From the NCBI RefSeq assembly GCF_002261265.1, contig NZ_NEVK01000006.1, positions 496,001 to 560,000 of the forward strand: a stretch of DNA of 64,000 nucleotides, in the 5' to 3' direction. Of this stretch, positions 17,458 to 26,243 are shown in pieces. The DNA is from Bordetella genomosp. 7 (GTDB lineage Bacteria; Pseudomonadota; Gammaproteobacteria; Burkholderiales; Burkholderiaceae_B). Position numbers and translations under genes: made by a program. Every line of letters starts with the position of its first letter. Position 1 is the stretch's first letter. The notes under the pieces are model-generated. The model saw only the letters and a list, made by a program, of their open reading frames with translations, had not been told where the DNA came from and made no database searches.

Positions 17458-19023
17458 ATGCTTGAACTTGAAAATTTCCTGGCCGGCCAGTGGGCGGCAG
17501 GCAATGGCCCGGGCGCCACGCTGCGCGATCCGCTGTCGGGCGCCGCCCTGGCGCGCGCGGACAGCGCCGGGCTGGACCTGGCCGCCGGCTTCGAATGGGC
17601 GCGCCGCCATGGCGGCCAGGCGCTGCGCGCGCTGACATACGCCGACCGCGCCGCCCTGCTGGCGCGCGTGGCCGAAGTGCTGCAAGCCAATCGCGACAAG
17701 TACTTCGACATCGCTATGCGCAATTCGGGCACGGTGCGACAGGATTCCTCGATAGACATCGATGGCGGCATCTACACCCTGTCGTACTACGCCCGGCTCG
17801 GCGCGCGCCTGTCCGGGCAGGCGATGATGGCCGACGGTGAGCCCGTGGCGCTGGCGCGTGACAATGCCTACGCCGTGCAGCACATCAGCACGCCGGCGCG
17901 CGGCCTGGCCCTGCTGATCAACGCGTTCAATTTTCCATCGTGGGGCCTGTGGGAAAAAGCAGCGCCGGCGCTGCTTTCCGGCGTGCCCATTGTTGTGAAG
18001 CCGGCCACGGCGACGGCCTGGCTTGCGCACGAAATGGTGGCCGACGTACTGGCCGCCGCGATATTGCCGCAGGGCGCGCTCAGCCTGGTGTGCGCAAGCC
18101 ATCCCGGGTTGCTGGACGCGCTGGCGCCCGGCGACCTGCTGTCGTTCACCGGCTCGTCGGATACCGCTGCATTGCTGCGCGCCCACCGGCGCGTCACGCA
18201 CGATGGCGTGCGCATGAACGCCGAAACCGACAGCCTGAACTGCGCATTGCTCGGCCCCGATGCCGCCTCGGGCGGACCGGCCTTCGATGCGATGGTGCGC
18301 GAGGTGGTGCGTGAAATCACCATCAAGTCGGGCCAGAAGTGCACCGCCATCCGGCGCATTCTCGTGCCGCAGGAGGCATATGAGCGGGCGGCGCAGGCCA
18401 TCGCGGCGGAACTGGCCGCCGTCACGGTGGGGGATCCGCGCCACCCGGACGTGCGCATGGGCTCGTTGGTGAGCAGGCGGCAGCATGACGACGTGCAGTC
18501 CGGCATCCAGGCCCTGCGCGCGCACAGCCAGGTGTTGTTCAATGGCGACGCGGTCCGGCTGATCGACGCCGATCCGAAGGTGGCCGCATGCGTGGCGCCC
18601 TGGCTGCTGGGCGCCCCGGAGCCCGACACCCACCCTTTGGCGCACCAGCTCGAGGTCTTCGGCCCGGTGGCCACGCTGATGCCCTACCGCGACGCCGAGC
18701 ATGCCCTTGACCTGGCGCGGCGCGGCCAGGGTTCGCTCGTGGCATCGATATACAGCGACGATTCCGCCTTCTTTGCGCGCAGCGCACACGAGCTGGCCGA
18801 CAGCCATGGACGACTGCACTGGGTCAGCCCCGAAGCCGCAAAGACCCATACCGGCCATGGCAATGTCATGCCGCAATCGCTGCACGGCGGCCCCGGCCGC
18901 GCCGGAGGCGGAGAAGAACTGGGCGGCTTGCGCGCCTTGTCGTTCTATCACCGCCGCACCGCCGTGCAGGCAGCGCCCGAACGCCTGCAGGCCCTGGCCG
19001 GCCCGATGGGCCAGGCTTCCTAG
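17458..19023 (+). CDS. boxD: 3,4-dehydroadipyl-CoA semialdehyde dehydrogenase BoxD
   Basis: A 521-residue NADP-dependent aldehyde dehydrogenase that oxidises the BoxC product to 3,4-dehydroadipyl-CoA. The family features are clear: Rossmann region INAFNFPSWGLWEKAAPALLSG, FTGSSDTAALL, the acidic site NAETDSLNCA and the nucleophile in SGQKCTAIRRILVP. It is longer than generic ALDH in the way PaaZ- and BoxD-like enzymes are. It starts 20 bases after the DUF4863 gene. Its product enters beta-oxidation-like steps to 3-oxoadipyl-CoA. Confidence 0.93.
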   Translation: MLELENFLAGQWAAGNGPGATLRDPLSGAALARADSAGLDLAAGFEWARRHGGQALRALTYADRAALLARVAEVLQANRDKYFDIAMRNSGTVRQDSSIDIDGGIYTLSYYARLGARLSGQAMMADGEPVALARDNAYAVQHISTPARGLALLINAFNFPSWGLWEKAAPALLSGVPIVVKPATATAWLAHEMVADVLAAAILPQGALSLVCASHPGLLDALAPGDLLSFTGSSDTAALLRAHRRVTHDGVRMNAETDSLNCALLGPDAASGGPAFDAMVREVVREITIKSGQKCTAIRRILVPQEAYERAAQAIAAELAAVTVGDPRHPDVRMGSLVSRRQHDDVQSGIQALRAHSQVLFNGDAVRLIDADPKVAACVAPWLLGAPEPDTHPLAHQLEVFGPVATLMPYRDAEHALDLARRGQGSLVASIYSDDSAFFARSAHELADSHGRLHWVSPEAAKTHTGHGNVMPQSLHGGPGRAGGGEELGGLRALSFYHRRTAVQAAPERLQALAGPMGQAS

Positions 19024-19064
19024 CCGACCCGGACGACACCAAGAGAACATACGGGAGACAAGAC

Positions 19065-20624
19065 ATGCCACCCTGCCCCCTTGAACTGAACTTCGCCAGC
19101 CACCTGGCCGCGCTCAATGCGCCACGCGCATCCAAGCCGGCCTACATCGACGACATCCGCACCCTGACATACGGCGAACTGGCCGAGCGCGCGGCGCGTT
19201 TTGCCGGCGCGCTGCGCCAGCTGGGCCTGCGGCGCGAAGAGCGCGTGCTGCTGTTGATGCACGACAGCGTGGACTGGCCGGTGGCGTTCCTGGGCGCCCT
19301 GCACGCCGGCGTGGTGCCCGTGGCGGTGAACACGCTGCTGACGGCGGACGACTATGCCTACATTGCCGACCATTGCCGGGCGCGCGCCGCGATCGTGTCG
19401 GGAGCGCTGCTGGATACGCTGCATGCCGCAATGGCCAAGGGCCCGCACGAAATCGAACACATGATCGTGGCGCGGCCGGCCGGCGAATTGCCGGCGCACG
19501 CGCACGAATTCGAAAACCTGCTGGCCGCCGCGCCGCTGGCCCCGGCCGTACGCACGCTGGCTGACGAGATTGCCTTCTGGCTGTATTCGTCCGGGTCCAC
19601 CGGCAAGCCCAAGGGCGTGGTGCACACGCACGGCAACCTGTGGCACACCGTGGAACTCTACGCCAAGCCGGTACTGGGCATCCGCGAAGATGACGTGGTG
19701 TTCTCGGCGGCCAAGCTGTTTTTCGCGTACGGCCTTGGCAATGGATTGAGCTTTCCGCTGTCGGTCGGCGCCACAGTGGTCGTGATGGGCGAACGGCCCA
19801 CGCCGCAAGCGGTATTCCAGCGCCTGGTGCAACACCGCCCCACCGTCTTCTACGGCGTGCCCACCCTGTATGCGAGCATGCTGGCCAGCCCCGACCTGCC
19901 TTCGCGCGAACAGGTGGCGCTGCGCGTCTGTACGTCCGCCGGCGAGGCGCTGCCCCGCGACATCGGCGAACGCTTCAAGCGTCATTTCGGTTGCGACATC
20001 CTCGACGGCATCGGATCTACCGAAATGCTGCATATCTTCCTGTCGAACCAGCCCGGCCAATTGCGCTATGGCACCACCGGCAAGCCGGTGCCGGGATACG
20101 AAGTGCAGCTGCGCGACGAGGACGGCCGGCCGGTGCCCGCGGATGTGATCGGCGACCTGTACATCAAGGGCCCCAGCGCGGCGCTGATGTACTGGAACAA
20201 TCGCGACAAATCGCGCCAGTGCTTCCAGGGCGAATGGCTCAAGAGCGGCGACAAGTACGTATGCGACGCCGACGGCTACTACACCTATGCCGGACGCAGC
20301 GACGACATGATCAAGGTCAGCGGCCAGTATGTGTCGCCGGTAGAGGTCGAGAACGTGCTGATCCAGCACGAAGCCGTGCTGGAGGCCGCGGTGATCGGCG
20401 TGCCCGACCACGACGGCCTGGTCAAGACCAAGGCCTATGTCGTGCTGCGGCCCGGCTATACGCCCAGCGATGACACCGGCGCCGCCTTGCAGCAGTATGT
20501 GAAGCAGCACCTGGCGCCATTCAAGTATCCGCGCCAGATCAACTTCACGGAAGAGCTGCCCAAGACCGCCACGGGCAAGATCCAGCGGTTCCGGCTGCGG
20601 CAGATGGAGGCGGCCTCGCTATGA
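19065..20624 (+). CDS. bclA: benzoate-CoA ligase
   Basis: A 519-residue ANL-superfamily enzyme that activates benzoate to benzoyl-CoA (ATP to AMP). The adenylation core motif is WLYSSGSTGKPKGVVHTHGN. Later motifs are DGIGSTEMLHIFLSN, GDKYVCDADGYYTYAGRSDDMIK (hinge Asp region) and LPKTATGKIQRFRLR with the catalytic Lys. Context (boxD upstream, importer downstream) makes benzoate the natural substrate. GGGAGACAAG precedes the ATG at 19065. Its stop overlaps the start of the next gene by four bases (ATGA). Confidence 0.93.
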   Translation: MPPCPLELNFASHLAALNAPRASKPAYIDDIRTLTYGELAERAARFAGALRQLGLRREERVLLLMHDSVDWPVAFLGALHAGVVPVAVNTLLTADDYAYIADHCRARAAIVSGALLDTLHAAMAKGPHEIEHMIVARPAGELPAHAHEFENLLAAAPLAPAVRTLADEIAFWLYSSGSTGKPKGVVHTHGNLWHTVELYAKPVLGIREDDVVFSAAKLFFAYGLGNGLSFPLSVGATVVVMGERPTPQAVFQRLVQHRPTVFYGVPTLYASMLASPDLPSREQVALRVCTSAGEALPRDIGERFKRHFGCDILDGIGSTEMLHIFLSNQPGQLRYGTTGKPVPGYEVQLRDEDGRPVPADVIGDLYIKGPSAALMYWNNRDKSRQCFQGEWLKSGDKYVCDADGYYTYAGRSDDMIKVSGQYVSPVEVENVLIQHEAVLEAAVIGVPDHDGLVKTKAYVVLRPGYTPSDDTGAALQQYVKQHLAPFKYPRQINFTEELPKTATGKIQRFRLRQMEAASL

Positions 20625-21448
20625 CGACCGCCTTGCTTGCCGATGCGCCCGCCTGGGCGGAACTGCGCGCGCTGGGCCGCAGCCTGCGCCTGGAATACCG
20701 GTGGATCGCGCCCGAACGCCGCCAGGCTCCCTTGCTTGTTTTCCTGCATGAGGGGCTGGGCTCGGCAAGCATGTGGAAAGACTGGCCCCAACGCGCGTGC
20801 GAGGCGGCGGGCTGCCGCGGCCTGGTGTTTTCGCGCTACGGCTACGGTCAGTCGACGCCACGCGCCGCAGGCGAGAAGTGGCCCGTGAGCTTCATGCACG
20901 ACCAGGCGCGCGAGGTGCTGCCGGCGCTGTTCGACGCGCTGGGCATCGATGCGGCGCGCGACCGGCCGGTGCTTTATGGCCACAGCGACGGCGGCTCTAT
21001 CGCCCTGCTGTACGCGGCGATGCACCCCGACAACGTGTGCGGCGTGATTGCCGCGGCGCCGCATATCTTCGTGGAAGACATCAGCATCGCAAGCATTGAA
21101 CTGGCCCGGCGCGCCTACCTGGAGTCCGGTCTGCGCGCGCGGCTGGCCCGCTACCACGCAGATGTGGATTCGGCCTTCTGGGGGTGGAACGACATCTGGC
21201 TGGATCCAGCGTTCCGCGCCTGGGATATACGCACGGATCTGCCCCGCATCCGCTGCCCGGTGCTGGCGCTGCAGGGGCTGGACGACGAATACGGCACGCT
21301 GGAGCAAATACGCGGCATCAAGCGCGCGCTGCCCCACGCGCAGCTGATGGAATTGGGCGACTGCGGACATTCGCCGCACAAAGACCAGCCCGACCAGGTG
21401 ATCACGGCCGTCGCCGGCTTCGTCGACAGCCTGAACCGACCCGGCTGA
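20621..21448 (+). CDS. alpha/beta hydrolase of the box cluster
   Basis: A 275-residue hydrolase with nucleophile elbow GHSDGGSIAL, an acidic residue in LQGLDDEYG and the catalytic His in LGDCGHSPHK, so the triad is complete. It is translationally coupled to bclA by an ATGA overlap. Homologues accompany several box clusters. A housekeeping role, such as hydrolysing a stalled CoA thioester or lactone, is plausible but not shown. Confidence 0.82.
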   Translation: MTTALLADAPAWAELRALGRSLRLEYRWIAPERRQAPLLVFLHEGLGSASMWKDWPQRACEAAGCRGLVFSRYGYGQSTPRAAGEKWPVSFMHDQAREVLPALFDALGIDAARDRPVLYGHSDGGSIALLYAAMHPDNVCGVIAAAPHIFVEDISIASIELARRAYLESGLRARLARYHADVDSAFWGWNDIWLDPAFRAWDIRTDLPRIRCPVLALQGLDDEYGTLEQIRGIKRALPHAQLMELGDCGHSPHKDQPDQVITAVAGFVDSLNRPG

Positions 21449-21483
21449 GCCCACGGCCAGCCAACATAACGAGGAGACAGACC

Positions 21484-22647
21484 ATGCACAATGCCCTGAA
21501 CCGCGCCCTGCTCGCCGGCGCCCTGGCCCTGGCCGCCGGCGGCGCCGCGGCGGCCGACAAGATCAAGGTCGGATTCATGCTGCCCTACAGCGGCACGTAT
21601 GCCGCTCTGGGCAACGCCATCGAGAACGGCTTCAAGCTGTACGTGGCCGAGCAAGGCGGCAAGCTGGGCGGCCGGGAACTGGAATACTTCAAGGTCGATG
21701 ATGAATCCAACCCCGCCAAGGCGTCGGAAAACGCCAATCGGCTGATCAAGCGCGACCAGGTGGACGTGCTGGTGGGCACCGTGCATTCGGGCGTGGCGAT
21801 GGCGCTGGCCAAGGCGGCCAAGGCCAGCAACACCACCCTGCTGGTCACGAACGCGGGCGCCGACGCCATCACGGGGCCCATGTGCGGGCCGGGCATCTTC
21901 CGCACGTCGTTCTCGAACTGGCAGCCCGGCTATGCCATGGGCCCGGTAGCGGCGACCAAGGGGCACAAGACCGCCGTCACCATCACGTGGAAATATGCGG
22001 CGGGCGAAGAACAGATGAACGGCTTTCGCGAAGGATTCGAGAAGGCCGGCGGCAAGATCGTCAAAGACCTGACGCTGCCATTTCCCAATGTTGAGTTCCA
22101 GCCGCTGCTGACCGAGATCGCGTCCATCAAGCCGGATATGGTGTTTGCGTTCTTTGCCGGCGGCGGGGCGGTGAAGTTCGTGCAGGACTACCACGCGTCC
22201 GGCCTGGGCAAGAGCATTCCACTGTACGGCACCGGCTTTCTTACCGACGGCACGCTCAAGGCGCAGGGCGACGCCGCGCAGGGCCTGCTTACGACGCTGC
22301 ACTACGCCGATGGGTTGGGGTCCCCGCGCGACACCGCCTTCCGCGAGGCGTATACCAAGGCCTACGACAACCTGCCGCCCGATGTATATGCGGTGCAGGG
22401 CTACGATGCTGCGCAATTGCTGCAGGCCGGCCTGCAGGCGGTTCAGGGCGATGTGTCGGACAAAGACAAGCTGCACGCGGCCATGCGCGGCGCCACCATC
22501 GACAGCCCGCGCGGCACGTTCACCCTGTCGCGCGCCGGCAACCCGGTGCAGAATATTTACCTGCGCCAGGTGGCCGGGCTGGAAAACAAGATGGTGGACA
22601 TCGCGGTGCCCGAACTGGCCGACCCCGCTCGGGGCTGCAAGCTCTGA
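21484..22647 (+). CDS. ABC transporter substrate-binding protein (aromatic acid/benzoate, Liv-type)
   Basis: A 387-residue periplasmic binding protein with a signal peptide of about 22 residues (ends AAAA/DKIKVG). The type I fold of the LivJ/HmgF-like family is evident: VGFMLPYSGTYAALGNAIENGF, then FRTSFSNWQPGYAMG. It precedes two permeases and two ATPases. Its place right behind benzoate-CoA ligase makes benzoate or a related aromatic acid the likely ligand. ATG at 21484 with Shine-Dalgarno GAGGAGA. Confidence 0.88.
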   Translation: MHNALNRALLAGALALAAGGAAAADKIKVGFMLPYSGTYAALGNAIENGFKLYVAEQGGKLGGRELEYFKVDDESNPAKASENANRLIKRDQVDVLVGTVHSGVAMALAKAAKASNTTLLVTNAGADAITGPMCGPGIFRTSFSNWQPGYAMGPVAATKGHKTAVTITWKYAAGEEQMNGFREGFEKAGGKIVKDLTLPFPNVEFQPLLTEIASIKPDMVFAFFAGGGAVKFVQDYHASGLGKSIPLYGTGFLTDGTLKAQGDAAQGLLTTLHYADGLGSPRDTAFREAYTKAYDNLPPDVYAVQGYDAAQLLQAGLQAVQGDVSDKDKLHAAMRGATIDSPRGTFTLSRAGNPVQNIYLRQVAGLENKMVDIAVPELADPARGCKL

Positions 22648-22665
22648 CGCCTGCGCGAGGCCGAC

Positions 22666-23547
22666 ATGGACGCCAGCATTTTCCTCATCCAGTGCCTGAA
22701 CGCATTGCAGCACGGCTTGCTGCTGTTCCTGGTGGCCAGCGGCCTTACGCTGATATTCGGCATCATGGGCATCATCAACCTGGCCCACGGCAGCTTCTAC
22801 ATGATAGGGGCATACATGGCGTTCGGCCTGTCGCCCCTGGTCGACCGCTGGCTGGGCGGCGGCTTCATCGCAACCCTGGCGCTGTGCGTGCTGCTCGCGG
22901 CGGTGTTGGGCTACTTGCTGGAAGCAGCGTTCTTCAGCTATCTGTACCGTCGCGACCACCTGCAGCAGGTGCTGATGACCTACGGGCTGATACTGGTGTT
23001 TGAAGAAGTGCGCAGCCTGCTGGTGGGCAATGACGTGCACGGCGTGCCGATGCCGTCCTGGCTGTCGGGCACGGTATCGCTGGGCGGGGTCATGACCTAT
23101 CCGGTCTACCGGCTGTTCATCTCTGCGGTGGGCATCGTCGTCGCCCTGCTGCTGTATTGGGTGATCACGCGTACGCGCCTGGGCATGATGGTGCGGGCGG
23201 GCGCCAGTAACCGAGAGATGATCGGTTCGCTGGGCATCGATATCAACCGCCTGTACCGCATCGTGTTCGCCGCCGGCGTGGCCCTGGCCGCGCTGGCCGG
23301 CAGCATCGCAGCCCCGGTGTCGTCGGTTTATCCCGGCATGGGCCACAGCGTGCTGATCGTCTGCTTCGTGGTGGTCGTGATCGGCGGCATTGGCTCCATC
23401 CGCGGCGCGTTCCTGGCCGCCATGCTGGTAGGCACGGTAGAAACATTCGGGCAGGTGCTGTTTCCGGCCGCGGCCGGCGTGCTGGTGTACCTGCTGATGG
23501 CGGTGATATTGCTGTGCAAGCCCGAAGGGCTGTTCAAACAGGGCTAG
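22666..23547 (+). CDS. branched-chain-type ABC permease LivH-like
   Basis: A 293-residue inner-membrane permease with eight or so hydrophobic segments. The family hallmark LTLIFGIMGIINLAHGSFYMIGAY is near the N-terminus, and VVVVIGGIGSIRGAFLAAMLVG is near the end (EAA-like coupling region). It starts 18 bases after the binding-protein gene and ends 3 bases before livM. It forms the importer channel together with the LivM-like protein. Confidence 0.9.
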   Translation: MDASIFLIQCLNALQHGLLLFLVASGLTLIFGIMGIINLAHGSFYMIGAYMAFGLSPLVDRWLGGGFIATLALCVLLAAVLGYLLEAAFFSYLYRRDHLQQVLMTYGLILVFEEVRSLLVGNDVHGVPMPSWLSGTVSLGGVMTYPVYRLFISAVGIVVALLLYWVITRTRLGMMVRAGASNREMIGSLGIDINRLYRIVFAAGVALAALAGSIAAPVSSVYPGMGHSVLIVCFVVVVIGGIGSIRGAFLAAMLVGTVETFGQVLFPAAAGVLVYLLMAVILLCKPEGLFKQG

Positions 23548-23550
23548 GCA

Positions 23551-24600
23551 ATGAGCAAGCTGCGCAAACTGATTCCCATCGCCGTACTGGCCGCGCTCGC
23601 GGTGTTTCCGCTGCTGGGCTTCGACTACTACACGGGGCTGGCGGTAAAGATCATGATCTACGCCATCTTCGCGCTCAGCCTGCAGCTGCTGGTGGGCGGC
23701 GCGGGACTCGTCAGCCTGGGGCATGCCGCGTTCTTCGGCATCGGCGCCTACGCCGCGGCGCTATTGTCGCCCGAAGGCGAAGCCGCCGGCCTGTTGTGGC
23801 TGCTGGGCGCCGCAGTGCTCGGCGCCGCGCTCTACGCGCTGCTGACGGGCGCGCTGGCGCTGCGCACGCGCGGCGTGTATTTCATCATGGTGACGCTGGC
23901 CTTCGCGCAGATGGCGTATTACGTGTTCCACGACACCGACGTAGGCGGCGGCAGCGACGGCATCTATCTGTACTTCCGTCCACAACTCAGCCTGGGCGGG
24001 GTCAGCCCCTTCGACCTGGATGAACCGCCTGTCTACTACCTGTTCGTCCTGTGCTGCCTGGCTGCGACATGGGCCTTCCTGGCCATGCTGCAACGCTCAC
24101 CCTTTGGCGCCGCGCTGGCCGGCATACGGATCAACGAACAGCGCATGCGGGCGGCGGGCTATTCCACCTACCCTTACAAACTTGCCGCCTATGTCGTGGG
24201 CGCATCGCTGGCGGGGCTGGCGGGGTTCCTGTACGCCCTGAAAGACGGTTTCGTGACCCCCGAGCTGCTGGCCTGGGAACAATCGGGCCTGGTGCTGCTG
24301 ATGGTCATTCTCGGCGGCATGGGCCGGCTGGGCGGCGCGGTGCTGGGCGCGGCCGCACTGATACTGCTGCAGGAACTGTTCCAGTCGCAAGTGCTGTTTG
24401 GCGATTACGCGCAGCACTGGCACTTGTCGCTGGGGCTGTCCATCATCGCCCTGGTGGCGCTGCTGCCCGACGGGCTGGCCGGCATGCCCGGCCAATGGCG
24501 GGCAAGGCGCGACGCCCGCCGCAACGCCGCGGCCGCGCCCCCTTTGCAGGCCGAAGATGCGCCATCGTCCCTGCCCTTGTCCGGAGAGCCGCATGCCTGA
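23551..24600 (+). CDS. branched-chain-type ABC permease LivM-like
   Basis: A 349-residue permease. GLVSLGHAAFFGIGAYAAALLS and MVILGGMGRLGGAVLGAAALI are the LivM family signatures. The C-terminal 40 residues are hydrophilic and Ala/Pro-rich (cytoplasmic tail). It overlaps the next ATPase gene by 8 bases. Confidence 0.9.
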   Translation: MSKLRKLIPIAVLAALAVFPLLGFDYYTGLAVKIMIYAIFALSLQLLVGGAGLVSLGHAAFFGIGAYAAALLSPEGEAAGLLWLLGAAVLGAALYALLTGALALRTRGVYFIMVTLAFAQMAYYVFHDTDVGGGSDGIYLYFRPQLSLGGVSPFDLDEPPVYYLFVLCCLAATWAFLAMLQRSPFGAALAGIRINEQRMRAAGYSTYPYKLAAYVVGASLAGLAGFLYALKDGFVTPELLAWEQSGLVLLMVILGGMGRLGGAVLGAAALILLQELFQSQVLFGDYAQHWHLSLGLSIIALVALLPDGLAGMPGQWRARRDARRNAAAAPPLQAEDAPSSLPLSGEPHA

Positions 24601-25351
24601 CGCCATGTTGTTCGCACGCGGCATCACGCGCCGCTTCGGCGGCCTGGTCGCCGTCAATGACGTATCGCTGGAACTGCGACGCGGCGAGGTGCATGCAGTG
24701 ATCGGCACCAACGGCGCAGGCAAATCCACACTGATCAACATCCTGTCGGGCGAGCTGCACGCCAGCGCCGGCCAGGTGTGGCTGCAAGGCCACGACGTCA
24801 CCGCATGGACGCAGCCCCAGCGCGCGCGGGGCGGCCTGGGCCGCAGCTATCAGCGCTCGACCATATTTCCCACGCTGACGGTGTATGAGAACTGTCGCCT
24901 GGCCGCGCAGGCGGCACGCCAACGCTTCTGGCATTGGTGGCGGCGCGCCGCCGACTGCGCGCAAAGCGCCGAGGCCGCCCGGCACGCCCTGCACCGCACC
25001 GGGCTGGAGGCCAGCGCGCAGGTACAGGCGGGCCTGCTGCCGCATGGGCACAAGCGCCAGCTCGAGATCGCCATGTGCCTGGCAGGCAGGCCGCAAGTAC
25101 TGTTGCTGGACGAGCCCCTGGCGGGCATGGGGGCCGAGGAAACCGAGCGCATGCTGTCGCTGCTGCAGTCGCTGAAATCCGAGCATGCCATCCTGCTGGT
25201 CGAGCACGACATGGACGCCGTGTTCGGCAATGCCGACCTGATCACCGTCATGGTCAACGGCGCCGCCATCGCTTGCGGCACGCCTGCGCAAATCCGCGCG
25301 AACCCGCAAGTGCAGCAAGCCTACCTGGGGGACGAAGCATGCACGCACTGA
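24593..25351 (+). CDS. ABC transporter ATPase LivG-like
   Basis: A 252-residue ATPase. Walker A is GTNGAGKSTLINILSG. The signature motif is degenerate in the usual LivG way (LPHGHKRQLEIAMCLAG), Walker B is VLLLDEPLAGM, and the switch His is in LLVEHDMDAVF. The ATG at 24593 overlaps the end of livM. It pairs with the LivF-like ATPase. Confidence 0.9.
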   Translation: MPDAMLFARGITRRFGGLVAVNDVSLELRRGEVHAVIGTNGAGKSTLINILSGELHASAGQVWLQGHDVTAWTQPQRARGGLGRSYQRSTIFPTLTVYENCRLAAQAARQRFWHWWRRAADCAQSAEAARHALHRTGLEASAQVQAGLLPHGHKRQLEIAMCLAGRPQVLLLDEPLAGMGAEETERMLSLLQSLKSEHAILLVEHDMDAVFGNADLITVMVNGAAIACGTPAQIRANPQVQQAYLGDEACTH

Positions 25352-26049
25352 TCGATGCCAGCGGCCTGCACAGCTACTATGGGGCCAGCCACGTGCTGCG
25401 CGGCGTCGACCTGCGCATCGCCCGCGGCGAATCGGTGGGCCTGGTCGGCCGCAACGGCATGGGCAAGACCACACTGATCCGCACGCTGATGGGCCACGTG
25501 CGCAGCCGCCACGGCCGGCTCACGGTGGGCGGGCGCGACTGCACGCGCGCGCAGCCGCACGCCATCGCCCAACTGGGCGTGGCCTATGTGCCCGAAGGGC
25601 GCGGCATATTTCCCAACCTCAGCGTGCGCGAGAATCTGCAGGTCGCCGCGCGCCCCGGCAGGCGCGGCCAGTGCGACTGGACATACGACCGGGTGCTGGA
25701 AACGTTCCCGCGCCTGGCAGAGCGCCTGGATCACGGCGGGCAACAGCTTTCGGGCGGCGAACAGCAGATGCTGGCCATCGGCCGCGCGCTGACGACCAAC
25801 CCCGACGTGCTGATACTGGACGAGGCCACCGAGGGACTGGCCCCGCTCATCGTTGCCGAGATATGGCGCATCGTTGCGTCGATACGCGAGTCGGGCATAT
25901 CGACACTGATTGTGGACCGCAATTACCGCGCCGTGCTGTCCCATACCGACCGATGCCTGGTCATGGAAAAAGGCCGCATCGTGCACCAGGGCGCCAGCCC
26001 CGCCCTGGCCGCGGATACGGGGCAGCTGGCGCGGTATCTGGGGGTGTAA
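25339..26049 (+). CDS. ABC transporter ATPase LivF-like
   Basis: A 236-residue ATPase. Walker A is GRNGMGKTTLIRTLMG, the signature is LSGGEQQMLAIGRAL and Walker B is VLILDEATEGLAP. The typical LivF end GISTLIVDRNYRAVLSHTDRCLVMEKGRIVHQG is present. It overlaps livG by 13 bases and closes the box/importer operon. Downstream are the inverted pair of 31-base repeats and a convergent gene. Confidence 0.9.
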   Translation: MHALIDASGLHSYYGASHVLRGVDLRIARGESVGLVGRNGMGKTTLIRTLMGHVRSRHGRLTVGGRDCTRAQPHAIAQLGVAYVPEGRGIFPNLSVRENLQVAARPGRRGQCDWTYDRVLETFPRLAERLDHGGQQLSGGEQQMLAIGRALTTNPDVLILDEATEGLAPLIVAEIWRIVASIRESGISTLIVDRNYRAVLSHTDRCLVMEKGRIVHQGASPALAADTGQLARYLGV

Positions 26050-26096
26050 GGCAAGCGCCGCGCGGTGAGCTGGCGCCTGGTCATACCGTTCACCTC

Positions 26097-26215
26097 GGTG
26101 TCTGACACCCTTCGGGAGTCAGACACCCCCGATAGACACAGCCCTCCACCCCAAACCCACACACCACGCCACCACGCCACCTTCGGTGTCTGACTCCCGA
26201 AGGGTGTCAGACACC
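26097..26215. repeat. inverted pair of identical 31-base repeats (copies 6 and 7)
   Basis: Copy 6 (26097-26127, plus) and copy 7 (26185-26215, minus) are the same 31-mer in opposite orientation, 57 bases apart. They belong to the family found at 10235-10794. Each can form a 10-base-pair stem, a mismatch and a CCC/GGG turn, and the two can also pair with each other. They sit between convergent genes (livF-like and the TPP enzyme), where they could act in transcription termination. Confidence 0.9.
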
Positions 26216-26243
26216 ACCCGCAGCGTCCGGCTTGCCCGCTTAT

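Noticed and set aside
21151-23724. 857-codon open frame on the minus strand opposite the benzoate importer genes
   Set aside because: It lies across the binding-protein and LivH-like genes, whose families are certain. Its His/Gln/Arg-rich, low-complexity translation is typical of antisense frames in GC-rich DNA.
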